Of a stretch of 52,094 nt of DNA, positions 23,735-32,812 are shown in pieces (the stretch's first letter is position 1; every line of letters starts with the position of its first letter). The notes under the pieces were generated by a model. It was not told the DNA's origin. It saw only the letters and a list, made by a program, of their open reading frames with translations, and made no database searches. Position numbers and translations under genes: made by a program. The stretch comes from JADGHX01 sp035760965 (GTDB lineage Bacteria; Pseudomonadota; Gammaproteobacteria; Steroidobacterales; Steroidobacteraceae), in assembly GCA_035760965.1 (NCBI GenBank), contig DASTRY010000092.1:1-52094 (forward strand), given 5' to 3'.

Positions 23735-25402
23735 ATGCCGATGAACGTTGCGCAAACCGCCGCCGAGATCTTCAAGCGCGAGGGCGTGGAGTACTTGATG
23801 TGCTACCCGCTGAATCCGCTCACGGAGTCCTGCGCGGCCGTTGGCATTCGTCCCATCATCGTGCGACAGGAGCGCATCGGGGGCCACATGGCGGATGCCA
23901 TGGCGCGCATGTCCTCGGGCGACAAGGTCGGCGTGTTCTGCATGCAGTCCGGTCCCGGCGTCGAGAACGCGTTCGGCTGCGTCGCGCAGGCATGGTCCGA
24001 AGGCGTGCCGATGGTCGTGATCCCGGCGGGGTACTCGCGCGGTCAGGCGTGGGTGAAGCCGGGTTTCAACGCGGCACTGAATTTCCAGCACGTCGCGAAG
24101 CAGTGCGAGCAGATCAACACCCCGAGCGCGATCGTGCCGGCGCTGCGGCGCGCGTTCACCATCGCGCGCAACGGCCGACCCGGGCCGGTGGTGCTCGAGA
24201 TTCCGGGCGACATGTGGAATGAAGAAGTTCCGGGCACGCTCGATTACACGCCGGTGCGGCGCGTGCGCTATGCGCCGGATCCGTCGGACGTCGATCGCGC
24301 GGCGGCGGCGCTCCTCAAGGCGAAGCGGCCGATGATCTACGCCGGGCAGGGCGTGCACTACGCGCGGGCCTGGCCGGAGCTCAAGCAGCTCGTCGAGCTC
24401 ACCGAGATTCCGATCACGACGAGCCTCGAGGGCAAGAGCGCGTTCCCCGAAACCCATCCGCTCTCGCTCGGTTCGGGCGGCGTCTCGATGCCGAAGGCGG
24501 TGTTCCAGCACGTGCAGGAGTCCGACCTCGTGCTCGGCGCCGGCGCCAGCTTCACCGCAACCGGCTTCGGCATTCGCTTTCCCACCGCCGGCAAGACGTT
24601 CATTCACAACACGAACGAGCCGGGCGACATCAACAAGAACATCCCGACCGACTACCCGCTCATCGGCGATGCGAAGCTCGCCCTCGGCATGCTGGTCGAG
24701 GCCGTGAAGGATCGTCTGAAGGGCAAGCCGCGCGGGCTTGCGAAAGAGGTGGCCGCGCGCATCAGGTCGCAGAACGATCCGTGGCTCGCGGACTGGATGC
24801 CGCGCCTCACGAGCGAGTCGAAGCCGCTCTCGCCGTATCGGGTGATCTGGGACCTCATGCAGGTCGCGGACGTGCCGAACACGATCATCACGCACGACGC
24901 GGGCAGCCCGCGCGACGAGCTGTCGCCGTTCTGGCGCCCCGTCACGCCGCTCAGCTACATCGGCTGGGGCAAGACCACGCAGCTCGGCTACGGCCTCGGG
25001 CTCGCGATGGGCGCCAAGCTCGCCCACCCCGAGAAGCTGTGCGTGAACGTGTGGGGCGATGCCGCCATCGGCATGACCGGTATGGATTTCGAGACGGCCG
25101 TGCGCTGCCAGATCCCGATCCTCTCCATCCTGTTCAACAACTTCTCGATGGCGATGGAGTTCAAGGCCATGGCGCTGTCGCGCGAGAAGTACCACTCGAC
25201 GGACATCTCGGGCAACTACTCGGAGTTCGCGAAGGCGCTCGGCGGCTACTCGAAGCGGGTGACCGAGCCGTCGGAGGTGGTGCACGCGCTGCTCGAAGGT
25301 ATCGCGGCGACGAAGGAGGGCAAGCCGGCGCTGCTCGAGTTCATCACGACGCAGGACAAGGTGTACTCGACCTGGAAGGACACGTACTCGGCGTCGAGCT
25401 GA
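23735..25402 (+). CDS. Thiamine diphosphate-dependent enzyme (acetolactate-synthase-like)
   Basis: 555 residues from ATG 23735 with GAGG ahead of it. The three-domain ThDP enzyme plan is complete: Pyr domain with the activating glutamate (IIVRQERIGGHMADAMAR, Glu46) and FCMQSGPGVENAFG, a central domain (VDRAAAALLKAKRPMIYAGQGVHYARA), and a PP domain with GDAAIGMTGMDFETAVRCQIPILSILFNN binding Mg-ThDP. Relatives decarboxylate 2-oxo acids (acetolactate synthase, benzoylformate or oxalyl-CoA decarboxylases, sulfoacetaldehyde acetyltransferase). The GDG of the motif is GDA here. No small ALS subunit adjoins it, so acetolactate synthesis for branched-chain amino acids is less likely. Substrate not assignable. 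Confidence 0.85.
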   Translation: MPMNVAQTAAEIFKREGVEYLMCYPLNPLTESCAAVGIRPIIVRQERIGGHMADAMARMSSGDKVGVFCMQSGPGVENAFGCVAQAWSEGVPMVVIPAGYSRGQAWVKPGFNAALNFQHVAKQCEQINTPSAIVPALRRAFTIARNGRPGPVVLEIPGDMWNEEVPGTLDYTPVRRVRYAPDPSDVDRAAAALLKAKRPMIYAGQGVHYARAWPELKQLVELTEIPITTSLEGKSAFPETHPLSLGSGGVSMPKAVFQHVQESDLVLGAGASFTATGFGIRFPTAGKTFIHNTNEPGDINKNIPTDYPLIGDAKLALGMLVEAVKDRLKGKPRGLAKEVAARIRSQNDPWLADWMPRLTSESKPLSPYRVIWDLMQVADVPNTIITHDAGSPRDELSPFWRPVTPLSYIGWGKTTQLGYGLGLAMGAKLAHPEKLCVNVWGDAAIGMTGMDFETAVRCQIPILSILFNNFSMAMEFKAMALSREKYHSTDISGNYSEFAKALGGYSKRVTEPSEVVHALLEGIAATKEGKPALLEFITTQDKVYSTWKDTYSASS

Positions 25403-25430
25403 GTCGTGACGCGAGCGCCGCCGCGCCGGG

Positions 25431-27395
25431 TCAGGCGATCTTCGATTCCGTCTCCGCCGGCGGCCCCTTGTGCGGGCTGTCGGTTGCGGCGCGCACGCAA
25501 TTGCGCCCCGCGCGCTTCGCGGCGTAGAGCGCGCCGTCCGCGCGCATCAGCATGTCGCTCGACGTGCAGACTCCCGGCTTCGACACGGTGCACCCGATGC
25601 TGGCCGTGATGCGCCGGCGCGCGGGGAACCAGCGCGTCGTGTCGATGTTCATGATCTGCTCGCGGAAGCGGTCCGCGGCCACGCACGCCTTCTCGAGGGA
25701 GGTATCCGGCAGCACGATCAGGAATTCCTCGCCGCCGAGGCGGCCGAAGAACGCCGGCTCGCGCACCGCCGTGCGCAGCTCGCGCGCAAGGAACTTCAGC
25801 ACCTCGTCGCCCATCGGGTGGCCGTGATGGTCGTTGATGCTCTTGAAATGATCGATGTCGACGATGAGCACGGCGCAGGGCGGCTCGCCGGGCCGCTGCA
25901 GCGTTTCCTCCAGGCGCCGTAGCACATCGCGCCGGTTCGGCACGCCTGTCAGCTCGTCCGTCATTGCGAGCACGCGCATCTTCAATGTCGTGTGCCGCTG
26001 GTGGATCGCCAACGTGGCCAGCATTGCGGCCAGCAGCACGGTCAGCGCGATAGCCACGGCCTGCAGCTGGCGCGCGCGGCGGGCCTGCGTGAGGGCCTTC
26101 TCGTTGGCCTCGTTCTCGCGCATCAGCAGCTCGTTCTCCTTGTCCTTCGCCGCCGTGTCGAACTCGACTTTGAGCGTCGCGAAGCGCTGATCGAGCTGAT
26201 TCGTCAGGAGCTTGTCCGAGACTTCCTTGTATTCGGTCTGGAGCTCGTACGCGGCGCGCCAGTTCCCGAGCTCCGCCTGCACGCGCGCGAGCTCCTTGTA
26301 CGCGAGGCTCAGATCGCCGACCGCGTCGGCATCCTTGAACACCTGCATCGCCGCGGTCAGCTGCGTGAGCGCGTCCTGCAGGCGCCCGAGCCGATGCAAG
26401 GCCACGCCGCGCACGAGCTGGATGTGTGCGGCGAGCCGCGTATCCGTCGTCTGACCGAGCAGCGCTTCGGCGCGCTTCAGCGTATCCAGCGCCTTGCGCG
26501 GATCGCCGGTCGCGTTCGCGACCGCCGCGAGCCCGCGCAGCGCGAACGCTTCGCCGCGCGCATATCCGAGCTCATGCTGCAGTTCGTAGGACTCCGTGTA
26601 AGCGCGTTTTGCGAATTCCCATTCCTGCATCGCCTCGTGGGCGCGCCCGAGGTTGTAGAGCGTGACGGCCACCTCGCGCTTCAAACCCTGCTCGCGCAGG
26701 CCCTTCAGCGCGCGCGTGTAGATGTGCACGGCCTGCGCGTTGTCGCCCATGCGGTTGTAGAGGATCGCGATGGCATTCAGCACGGTGGTCGCGTGCTGCG
26801 TCATGTTGTGCTTGTCGAAGAGCGCTTGCGCGCGCCGCAGGTCCGCGAGACCCGTCGAGAACTCGCCTTGCACGCCGCGCAGGTACCCGCGCGAGAACAG
26901 CGCCTCGGCGAGCATCTCGTCGTCGTGGGTCTCCGTTCCGACCGCGACCGCCCGCTCGTAGAGCGCCGCCGCCTGCGCGTTGTCGCCGGCGGTCTCGTTG
27001 AGATCGCCTTCGCAGGTGAGCACTCCGGCTCGCAAGCCCTGGCGCACGGCGTGCGGGAGCAGCGCGATGGCTCGGGAGATCTCCTCGCGCGCGGCGTTCG
27101 CGTCCCGCTCCGAGTAGTAGTCGCAGAGGAGCATGCGGGCACGAATCTCGAGATCGACGTTGGGTTCGCGGGCGAGCAGGGCCAGGGCCGCTTCGGCGTC
27201 CCGCCGGCTCGCGTCGGGGTCGATCCGCATGGCCTGGCGCCCCCGTTCGATGAGCGCCTCTGCGGCGTGCGGCCCGGCGCCCAGCGCCCGCGAGCCTACG
27301 ACCAACGTCGCACACGCGAGCAGCACCCACGGCAGCACCCCGGCCCATTTTCGGAGCCGCGCCGCTGTCACGCAGTTGGTACAGGATCGGTGCAT
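25431..27395 (-). CDS. TPR-containing diguanylate cyclase (GGDEF)
   Basis: 654 residues from ATG 27395. Residues 17-34 are a signal or membrane segment, then about 380 residues of TPR repeats (for example ALFSRGYLRGVQGEFSTGLADLRRAQALFDK) in the periplasm, a coiled segment (DTAAKDKENELLMRENEANEKALTQARRAR), a second membrane helix at 446-464, and a cytoplasmic GGDEF domain with TDELTGVPNRR and GGEEF at 554-558. It makes cyclic di-GMP. The inhibitory I-site, normally RxxD five residues before GGEEF, reads REPA, so product inhibition is probably lost. Divergent from the chemoreceptor at 27652. Confidence 0.9.
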   Translation of the reverse strand: MHRSCTNCVTAARLRKWAGVLPWVLLACATLVVGSRALGAGPHAAEALIERGRQAMRIDPDASRRDAEAALALLAREPNVDLEIRARMLLCDYYSERDANAAREEISRAIALLPHAVRQGLRAGVLTCEGDLNETAGDNAQAAALYERAVAVGTETHDDEMLAEALFSRGYLRGVQGEFSTGLADLRRAQALFDKHNMTQHATTVLNAIAILYNRMGDNAQAVHIYTRALKGLREQGLKREVAVTLYNLGRAHEAMQEWEFAKRAYTESYELQHELGYARGEAFALRGLAAVANATGDPRKALDTLKRAEALLGQTTDTRLAAHIQLVRGVALHRLGRLQDALTQLTAAMQVFKDADAVGDLSLAYKELARVQAELGNWRAAYELQTEYKEVSDKLLTNQLDQRFATLKVEFDTAAKDKENELLMRENEANEKALTQARRARQLQAVAIALTVLLAAMLATLAIHQRHTTLKMRVLAMTDELTGVPNRRDVLRRLEETLQRPGEPPCAVLIVDIDHFKSINDHHGHPMGDEVLKFLARELRTAVREPAFFGRLGGEEFLIVLPDTSLEKACVAADRFREQIMNIDTTRWFPARRRITASIGCTVSKPGVCTSSDMLMRADGALYAAKRAGRNCVRAATDSPHKGPPAETESKIA

Positions 27396-27651
27396 CGGGT
27401 CGCGGGTTCTTGCTGTGGAGAATCGCACCGCTCGCAGAGAAATCTGTAACGGAAATTTAGCCCATCGCAGCGATCCGTGCGTGACGCGTCGAGCGGACCG
27501 GATGGTGGGCCGCAAGCCGGGGCCCAGGATGTGCGCGAGTCGGCAGTTTTGAGTTATGGCAAATCGTGCGACCGGTCCGAAGGTCTCGCGCCGGCGAGAC
27601 TGAGACCGGGTTCATGTCAAGCACCGCAGCATGCGGACGATACAGGCGGGC

Positions 27652-29436
27652 ATGAATCCGCTCCGTCTTCTCGGTCTCGACAGGGTGTGGGTCAGCGCCA
27701 GAGAACTGGCCGACCTGCGAGGCAAGGTTGCGGCCATCGGCGCGGCGAAGCCGATGATCGAGTACGACATGGACGGCATCATCATCGGAGCGAACGAGAA
27801 TTTCCTGAACGCCTCCGGCTACTCGCTGCGGGAGATCCTGGGCCAGCACCACCGCATGTTCGTGGACGCGGACCAGCGCGACACGCCGCAGTACAAGGAG
27901 TTCTGGGCGAAGCTGCGCCGCGGTGAGATGCAGTCCGCCGTCTACAAGCGGGTCGCCAAGAATGGGCGGCCCCTGTGGGCGGAAGCGACCTACTATCCGA
28001 TCTTCGATGGTCGCGGCCGGCCCTACAAGGTGGTCAAGTACACCGTCGACATCACCGAGCGCATGCTCGCGCAGGCCGACGGCGCCGGTCAGCTCGCCGC
28101 CATCAGCAAGGCGCAGTGCGTGGCGGAGTTCGAGCTCGATGGCACCCTCCGGACCGCCAACGACAATTTCCTGCGTACCTTCGGTTACACGCTCGCGGAG
28201 CTGAAGGGCAAACACCACAGCCTGTTCGTCGACCCGGCGGAGCGCGAGAGCAGTGAATATCGCGCGTTCTGGGCGAAGCTCGCGCGCGGCGAATACGACA
28301 GCGCGCAGTACAAGCGCTTCGGCCGCGACGGGCGGCTGATCTGGATCCAGGCGAGCTACAACCCGATTCTCGATGCGGGCGGCAAGCCCTTCAAAGTCGT
28401 CGAGTACGCGACGGACGTGACCGAGCGCGTGACGCTCGCCGAGCAGCTGCGCAGCGCCGTCGCCGAGACGCAGGCGGCCGTGACGGCGGCAACGGAAGGC
28501 AATCTGACCCAGCGGATCTCCATGGAAGGCAAGACCGGCGAGCTTGCGGCGCTCTCGAGCGGCGTCAACTCGCTCATCGACGTCATGGCCGGGCTCGTTC
28601 GTCAGATCAAGGACGCGGTGGGCCAGGTGCGGACGGGCGCAGACGAGATTTCCTCCGGCAACCAGAACCTCTCGCGCCGCACGGACGAGCAGGCCGCGAG
28701 CCTCGAAGAGACGGCATCGTCGATGGAGGAGATGGCGAGCACCGTGCGGCAGACCGCGGACAACGCGGGCCAGGCGAACCAGCTCGCCATCGCGGCGTGT
28801 GCGCAAGCGGAGAAGGGCGGCAACGTGGTCGGCTCGGCCGTGAAGGCCATGAACAGTATCAATGCGGCCTCCGGCAAGATCGCCGACATCATCGGCGTGA
28901 TCGACTCGATCGCATTTCAGACGAACCTGCTCGCGCTGAACGCCGCGGTGGAAGCCGCGCGGGCGGGCGAGCAGGGACGCGGATTCGCCGTGGTCGCGAC
29001 CGAAGTGCGCAGCCTCGCGGGGCGTAGCGCCACGGCCGCCAAAGAGATCAAGGCGCTGATCCAGGACAGCGTCCAGAAGGTCGCCGAGGGCAGCCGCCTC
29101 GTCGACGAGTCCGGCAAGACGCTCACGGAGATCGTCGCGGCCGTGCGCAAGGTGACGGACATCGTCGCGGAGATCGCGGCCGCGTGCCGCGAGCAGTCCT
29201 CGGGCATCGAGCAGGTCAACAAGGCGATCATGAAGATGGACCAGGCGACGCAGGAAAACGCGGCGCTGGTCGAGGAAGCCGCCGCCGCGAGCGAGGCGAT
29301 CGTCGGGCAGGCGCACACGCTGAGCGAGATGATCGCGCGCTACAAGGTCGCCTCCTCCGCTACGGCGGCGCGCCGTCCTGCCGATGCGCACCGGCGTACC
29401 GTCTCCGCGCCGCAGGAAGCTCGCGTTACCGCTTAG
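27652..29436 (+). CDS. Soluble methyl-accepting chemotaxis protein with two PAS domains
   Basis: 594 residues from ATG 27652 (AGG five bases before it); an ATG seven codons earlier is the alternative but lacks a ribosome site. No membrane segment, so cytoplasmic. PAS1 spans about 30-137 and PAS2 about 150-262; they are similar to each other (NENFLNASGYSLREILGQHHRMFVD versus NDNFLRTFGYTLAELKGKHHSLFVD), indicating a duplication. A HAMP-like linker (TEGNLTQRISMEG) precedes the signalling domain with the invariant tip IDSIAFQTNLLALNAAVEAA. It would relay a redox or small-ligand signal to CheA/CheW, which are not in the window. No CheR-binding pentapeptide at the C-terminus. Confidence 0.9.
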   Translation: MNPLRLLGLDRVWVSARELADLRGKVAAIGAAKPMIEYDMDGIIIGANENFLNASGYSLREILGQHHRMFVDADQRDTPQYKEFWAKLRRGEMQSAVYKRVAKNGRPLWAEATYYPIFDGRGRPYKVVKYTVDITERMLAQADGAGQLAAISKAQCVAEFELDGTLRTANDNFLRTFGYTLAELKGKHHSLFVDPAERESSEYRAFWAKLARGEYDSAQYKRFGRDGRLIWIQASYNPILDAGGKPFKVVEYATDVTERVTLAEQLRSAVAETQAAVTAATEGNLTQRISMEGKTGELAALSSGVNSLIDVMAGLVRQIKDAVGQVRTGADEISSGNQNLSRRTDEQAASLEETASSMEEMASTVRQTADNAGQANQLAIAACAQAEKGGNVVGSAVKAMNSINAASGKIADIIGVIDSIAFQTNLLALNAAVEAARAGEQGRGFAVVATEVRSLAGRSATAAKEIKALIQDSVQKVAEGSRLVDESGKTLTEIVAAVRKVTDIVAEIAAACREQSSGIEQVNKAIMKMDQATQENAALVEEAAAASEAIVGQAHTLSEMIARYKVASSATAARRPADAHRRTVSAPQEARVTA

Positions 29437-29476
29437 CGCGCGAGCGCGAGCGCCCGTTCGAGCGCCGCGCTTTCTC

Positions 29477-29482
29477 TATAAT
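29477..29482 (+). promoter_or_regulatory. Consensus -10 element TATAAT
   Basis: An exact TATAAT lies in the short gap between the chemoreceptor stop (29436) and the sensor kinase start (29513), which is unusual in such GC-rich DNA. No good -35 is found 17 bp upstream (CCGTTC), so the promoter, if real, may need an activator. It would let the kinase/regulator pair be transcribed separately from the chemoreceptor. Confidence 0.45.
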
Positions 29483-29512
29483 CGCTGCCCCGGCTCGCGA
29501 GGCGCAGCAGCC

Positions 29513-30445
29513 ATGGCGAACTTCGACACCCACGAGGCCGCGTCCGCAGCGACGCACGTCTCCGCAAGGCGAGACATCGCGATCGTCGCCGCGATCACGC
29601 TGATCTGCGCGCTGCTCGCCGGCTACTTCGAGCTGAACGAGCGGCTCTTCGCGATGACGCGGCGCTGGGAAGCGTTGCAGCTCGACGAATGGCCGGTGGT
29701 GCTGCTCGTGCTCGCGGTGTGCCTCGGCTGGTTGTCGTGGCGGCGGTATCGGCAGACGCAGATAGAGCTGCGCGCGCGGCAGGTGGTGGAGGCGCGGCTC
29801 GAGCGCGCACTCGCCGAGAATCGGGAGCTCGCGCATCAGCATCTGCGCATCCAAGAAGCCGAGCGCAAGCATCTCGCGCGCGAGCTGCACGATGAGCTGG
29901 GCCAGTATCTCAACGCGATCAAGCTCGATGCGGTGGCGCTCGGCGAGCCCGAGGCGTCGGCGCGCATCGTGCGGGCCGTGGATCACGTGCATGCCGTCGT
30001 GAACGACATGATCCGGCGCCTGCGTCCGGCGGGCCTCGACGAGCTGGGCTTGCTCGCGGCGCTGGAAAACTGCGTCGATCATTGGCGGCAGCGCCTGCCC
30101 GACGCGCGCTTCACGTTGTCCGCGACGGGCAGCTTCGACGGACTGAGCGAGCTGCTGAACCTCACGCTGTATCGGCTCACGCAGGAAGGTTTGACGAATG
30201 TGTACAAGCACGCGGCGGCCACGCGGATCGACGTCGATCTGCGACGAGAGGACGGGCGCATCACGCTCACCGTGCAGGACGATGGACGCGGGGTCGATCT
30301 GCAGACACGCCCTCCGGGCTTCGGCTTGAACGGCATGCGCGAGCGCGTGACCCTGCTGGGCGGCGAGCTCGAGCTGGATAGCGCCCCGGGACGCGGCTTC
30401 TCGTTCGTGGCGCGTTTACCTGCAGATGCGGGGGCGGAGCGATGA
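29513..30445 (+). CDS. Sensor histidine kinase, NarX/UhpB type (HisKA_3)
   Basis: 310 residues from ATG 29513. Two membrane helices (about 20-38 and 60-76) frame a very short loop (ELNERLFAMTRRWEALQLDEW), so there is almost no external sensing domain. The HisKA_3 dimerisation helix has EAERKHLARELHDELGQYL with His126 as phosphate acceptor. The ATPase domain shows LTQEGLTNVYKHAAAT (N box), VQDDGRGVDL and GFGLNGMRERV. Its stop overlaps the regulator start by ATGA, so the two are coupled. Confidence 0.9.
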   Translation: MANFDTHEAASAATHVSARRDIAIVAAITLICALLAGYFELNERLFAMTRRWEALQLDEWPVVLLVLAVCLGWLSWRRYRQTQIELRARQVVEARLERALAENRELAHQHLRIQEAERKHLARELHDELGQYLNAIKLDAVALGEPEASARIVRAVDHVHAVVNDMIRRLRPAGLDELGLLAALENCVDHWRQRLPDARFTLSATGSFDGLSELLNLTLYRLTQEGLTNVYKHAAATRIDVDLRREDGRITLTVQDDGRGVDLQTRPPGFGLNGMRERVTLLGGELELDSAPGRGFSFVARLPADAGAER

Positions 30446-31119
30446 CCAACGAGACGGTGGGCAAGATCACGGTGCTCCTCGTGGACGATCACGCGGTGGT
30501 CCGTGAAGGCTACCGGCGGCTGCTCGAGAAGCGCGGTGACATCGCCGTGATCGGCGAGGCGGCGAATGCGACGCAGGCGCACGAGCAGTTCTGCGCGCTC
30601 GCGCCGCAAGTGGTCGTGATGGACATCGCGCTGCCCGGTGTCAGCGGCATCGAGGCCATGCGGCGCATGCTCGCGCGCGAGCCCGCCACACGCGTGCTCA
30701 TCTTCAGCATGTACGAGGATGCGATCTTCGCGCATCGCGCGCTGCAGGCCGGCGCGAGCGGTTACGTGACGAAGGCGAGCGCGCCCAATGTGCTCGTCGA
30801 AGCGGTACACACAGTGGCACGCGGCAAGAAGTACATCAGCGCGGACATTGCGCAGGAGCTGGCCTTGCGCAACGTCGCCGCCGATTCGGGCGCGAGCGAG
30901 ACACTGTCCGCCCGCGAGTTCGAAGTGCTGCGGCTGCTCGTGAAGGGCCACTCGATCCGCGACATCGCGCAGGCGCTCGGCCTCACGCCGAAGACGGTCG
31001 CGAATCATCAGTCGGCAATCAAACAGAAGCTCGGGGCCGACACGCCCGTGCAGCTCCTGCGCATCGCCCGCAGCCTCGGTCTCGATACCGAGAAACCGCC
31101 GCGTCCGCCGGAAGAGTGA
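30442..31119 (+). CDS. NarL/FixJ-type response regulator
   Basis: 225 residues. REC domain 8-125 with acidic pocket DD15-16, phosphoacceptor Asp61 in VVVMDIALPG, and Lys in GYVTKAS. The C-terminal LuxR-type HTH (SAREFEVLRLLVKGHSIRDIAQALGLTPKTVANHQSAI) binds DNA. GGGGCGGAG ahead of ATG 30442 lies within the kinase gene end. Cognate partner of the overlapping HisKA_3 kinase. Target genes cannot be told from here. Confidence 0.92.
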   Translation: MTNETVGKITVLLVDDHAVVREGYRRLLEKRGDIAVIGEAANATQAHEQFCALAPQVVVMDIALPGVSGIEAMRRMLAREPATRVLIFSMYEDAIFAHRALQAGASGYVTKASAPNVLVEAVHTVARGKKYISADIAQELALRNVAADSGASETLSAREFEVLRLLVKGHSIRDIAQALGLTPKTVANHQSAIKQKLGADTPVQLLRIARSLGLDTEKPPRPPEE

Positions 31120-31210
31120 CGCGGTTCACGCGTCGCGTGCCACCCTCGTCGCGACGTGGCTGTACTTTCCGATCGCCATCGCCACGCTCGAACGCAGTGT
31201 TGCCGGGCTC

Positions 31211-31450
31211 ATGATCACGCGCGGTCTGCGCTGGCCCGAGGCGTCGCTCGCGATCGGGGTCACGCTCGCGTTGATGGGCGCCGCCGTCCTCGTCTCGGGT
31301 CGTGTGGATCGGCGCATCGTCATCGCGCTCGAGATCGCCTTCGCGATCTTGGCGATCGTCTTGCGCAGCCGCGCGCGGCGCCGCTGGCACGTGCTCGATT
31401 GGACTCTGTGCCGCCCGGATCGCGCCGCGAGCGCGCGCACGAGCGCCTGA
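31211..31450 (+). CDS. Small membrane protein, possible; start uncertain
   Basis: This is the only gene-like content of the 347 bases between 31120 and 31466. The frame opens at ATG 31211 for 79 residues with two hydrophobic helices (SLAIGVTLALMGAAVLV and IVIALEIAFAILAIVL) and a basic tail. Third-position G+C is high, as in real genes here. Coding-like codons, including WLYFPIAIA, extend upstream to about 31120, but no ATG, GTG or TTG is in frame there, so the gene may start at 31211, use CTG 31160, or be an N-terminally damaged remnant. No family recognised. Confidence 0.4.
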   Translation: MITRGLRWPEASLAIGVTLALMGAAVLVSGRVDRRIVIALEIAFAILAIVLRSRARRRWHVLDWTLCRPDRAASARTSA

Positions 31451-31466
31451 GATTGCGGTCCGCGCC

Positions 31467-32312
31467 TTACTCGGGCCCGAAGAAGCGCTGCAACGCCTCG
31501 ATCTCGCGCTTCTCGCCCGCGAGGTCGTGCGCGAGCCGCTCGTAGAGCGCGGCGATGTTCGTCCAGATCTCGTTCGCGCTCGGGTCCTCGCGCGCGAACT
31601 CCGCGATCTCGCGCATCTCCGGCCCCCAGCGCCAGGCCTTGGTAAAGCTGCGAGGAAGCCGTTCCGCCATCGAGGCGAGGAGGGCGGAGTCGCTCTCGGC
31701 CAGCTCTTGGCGCAGCGCTTCCGCACTGCCCGAGCGAGCCGCGGCCAGCACCATCGCCGCGAAGATGGCGATATGACCCTTGCTGATGCCGGCGTAGGCC
31801 ATCTTGAGCGCGGAGGCTGCTCCGATCGGGCCATCGAGGATGCGGATATCGAGGCCGTAGTCGCGCAGCACCTGCAACTTCGCCGCGTGCTCGCCGGAAG
31901 CGTAGATGCGCGGCCCCTTCTTCGTGCCCGGCACGGGCGGGAAGCCGATGATGCCGGCGTCGATGAAGTCCGAGCCGGTCGCGGCGATCACCGCCTGGAT
32001 GTGGCGGACCGTTGCGGGATTCACGGCGTTGCAGTCCACGAACACGGGCTTGCGTCGCGCGCACTTCAGCGCGAATGCGGTCTGCTCCGCGAATGCGAGC
32101 GCGTTCGCCGGCGGCACGATGGAGAGCAGCAGGTCCACGTCGGCCAGCGCTTCGGCGGCCACGCCGATCATGCCGGCCTGCTGCGCGCGTTTGACAGTGG
32201 CGTCACTCCGACCGGCGAGCAGCGTCACGACTTTCACGCCGTGCTCGTGCAGCCGTCGCGCGACGCCCGCGCCCATGTTGCCGGCGGCAACGATGGCGAC
32301 TTCGGGCTTCAT
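31467..32312 (-). CDS. 6-phosphogluconate/3-hydroxyisobutyrate dehydrogenase-like protein (DUF1932 C-terminus)
   Basis: 281 residues. N-terminal Rossmann domain (VAIVAAGNMGAGVARRLHEHGVKVVTLL; the first glycine of the usual GxGxMG is Ala) with VDLLLSIVPPANAL and VFVDCNAVNPATV, the substrate loop of beta-hydroxyacid dehydrogenases. The catalytic-lysine helix is near GPIGAASALKMAYAGISKG. The C-terminus (LPRSFTKAWRWGPEMREIAEF) matches DUF1932. It should oxidise or reduce a hydroxyacid with NAD(P). Followed at 31 bp by nothing upstream in this strand except the HbpS-type gene, probably one unit. Confidence 0.82.
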   Translation of the reverse strand: MKPEVAIVAAGNMGAGVARRLHEHGVKVVTLLAGRSDATVKRAQQAGMIGVAAEALADVDLLLSIVPPANALAFAEQTAFALKCARRKPVFVDCNAVNPATVRHIQAVIAATGSDFIDAGIIGFPPVPGTKKGPRIYASGEHAAKLQVLRDYGLDIRILDGPIGAASALKMAYAGISKGHIAIFAAMVLAAARSGSAEALRQELAESDSALLASMAERLPRSFTKAWRWGPEMREIAEFAREDPSANEIWTNIAALYERLAHDLAGEKREIEALQRFFGPE

Positions 32313-32343
32313 GCGTCCGAGTCTACCTGAGGCGCGCGGCCGG

Positions 32344-32766
32344 TCACTTCAGCGCGTCGAGCCCGGCCTGGGCGACCTGCCCGTCCTGCTGTGACGTGAG
32401 CCCGCTCACGCCGACGCCGCCGATCACCTTGCCGTCGACGACGATCGGCAGCCCGCCCTCGACCGGCGTCATGCCCGGCATCGCGAGCAGCGCGTGCCGC
32501 CCGGTCGCAATGGCGTCCTCGAGCATCTTCGTGGGCCGCCGGAACATGGCGGCGGTACGCGCCTTCTCGACGGCGATGCTGGCGCTGGCGGTTTGCGTGT
32601 CGTCCATCATCTCGTAGTACTTCAGCAGGCCGTGCGGATCGACCACGGCGAGCGCGACTCGCCAGTTGTTGCGAGTGGCTGCGGCAATGGCCGCCGCGGC
32701 GAGCTTCTTCGCCTGCTCCAAGGAAATGGCGGGGCCGTACGAGGGCGTGACGACGAGATTCGACAT
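32344..32766 (-). CDS. HbpS/GlcG-family protein (heme-binding-like)
   Basis: 140 residues from ATG 32766 with AAAGGA ahead. ALAVVDPHGLLKYYEMMDDTQTASASIAVEKARTAAMF and LPIVVDGKVIGGVGVSGLTSQQDGQVAQAGLDAL are the conserved halves of the GlcG/HbpS fold. The family includes extracellular heme sensors and proteins of glycolate and diol degradation operons. No signal peptide here, so cytoplasmic. It lies upstream of the hydroxyacid dehydrogenase (31-bp gap), a pairing that suggests a catabolic role and not heme sensing (inference). Confidence 0.82.
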   Translation of the reverse strand: MSNLVVTPSYGPAISLEQAKKLAAAAIAAATRNNWRVALAVVDPHGLLKYYEMMDDTQTASASIAVEKARTAAMFRRPTKMLEDAIATGRHALLAMPGMTPVEGGLPIVVDGKVIGGVGVSGLTSQQDGQVAQAGLDALK

Positions 32767-32812
32767 GCGGGTCCTTTCGTGAACGAGAGGCCGCAAGTTT
32801 ATCGGCCGCGCT

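Noticed and set aside
27583..27600. 7-bp inverted repeat GTCTCGC/GCGAGAC upstream of the chemoreceptor
   Set aside because: Short stems of this kind are frequent in GC-rich intergenic DNA; no promoter or second copy supports a role.
27396..27651. Search for a flagellar sigma-28 promoter before the chemoreceptor
   Set aside because: I could not find a TAAAG-N15-GCCGATAA-like pair in the region.
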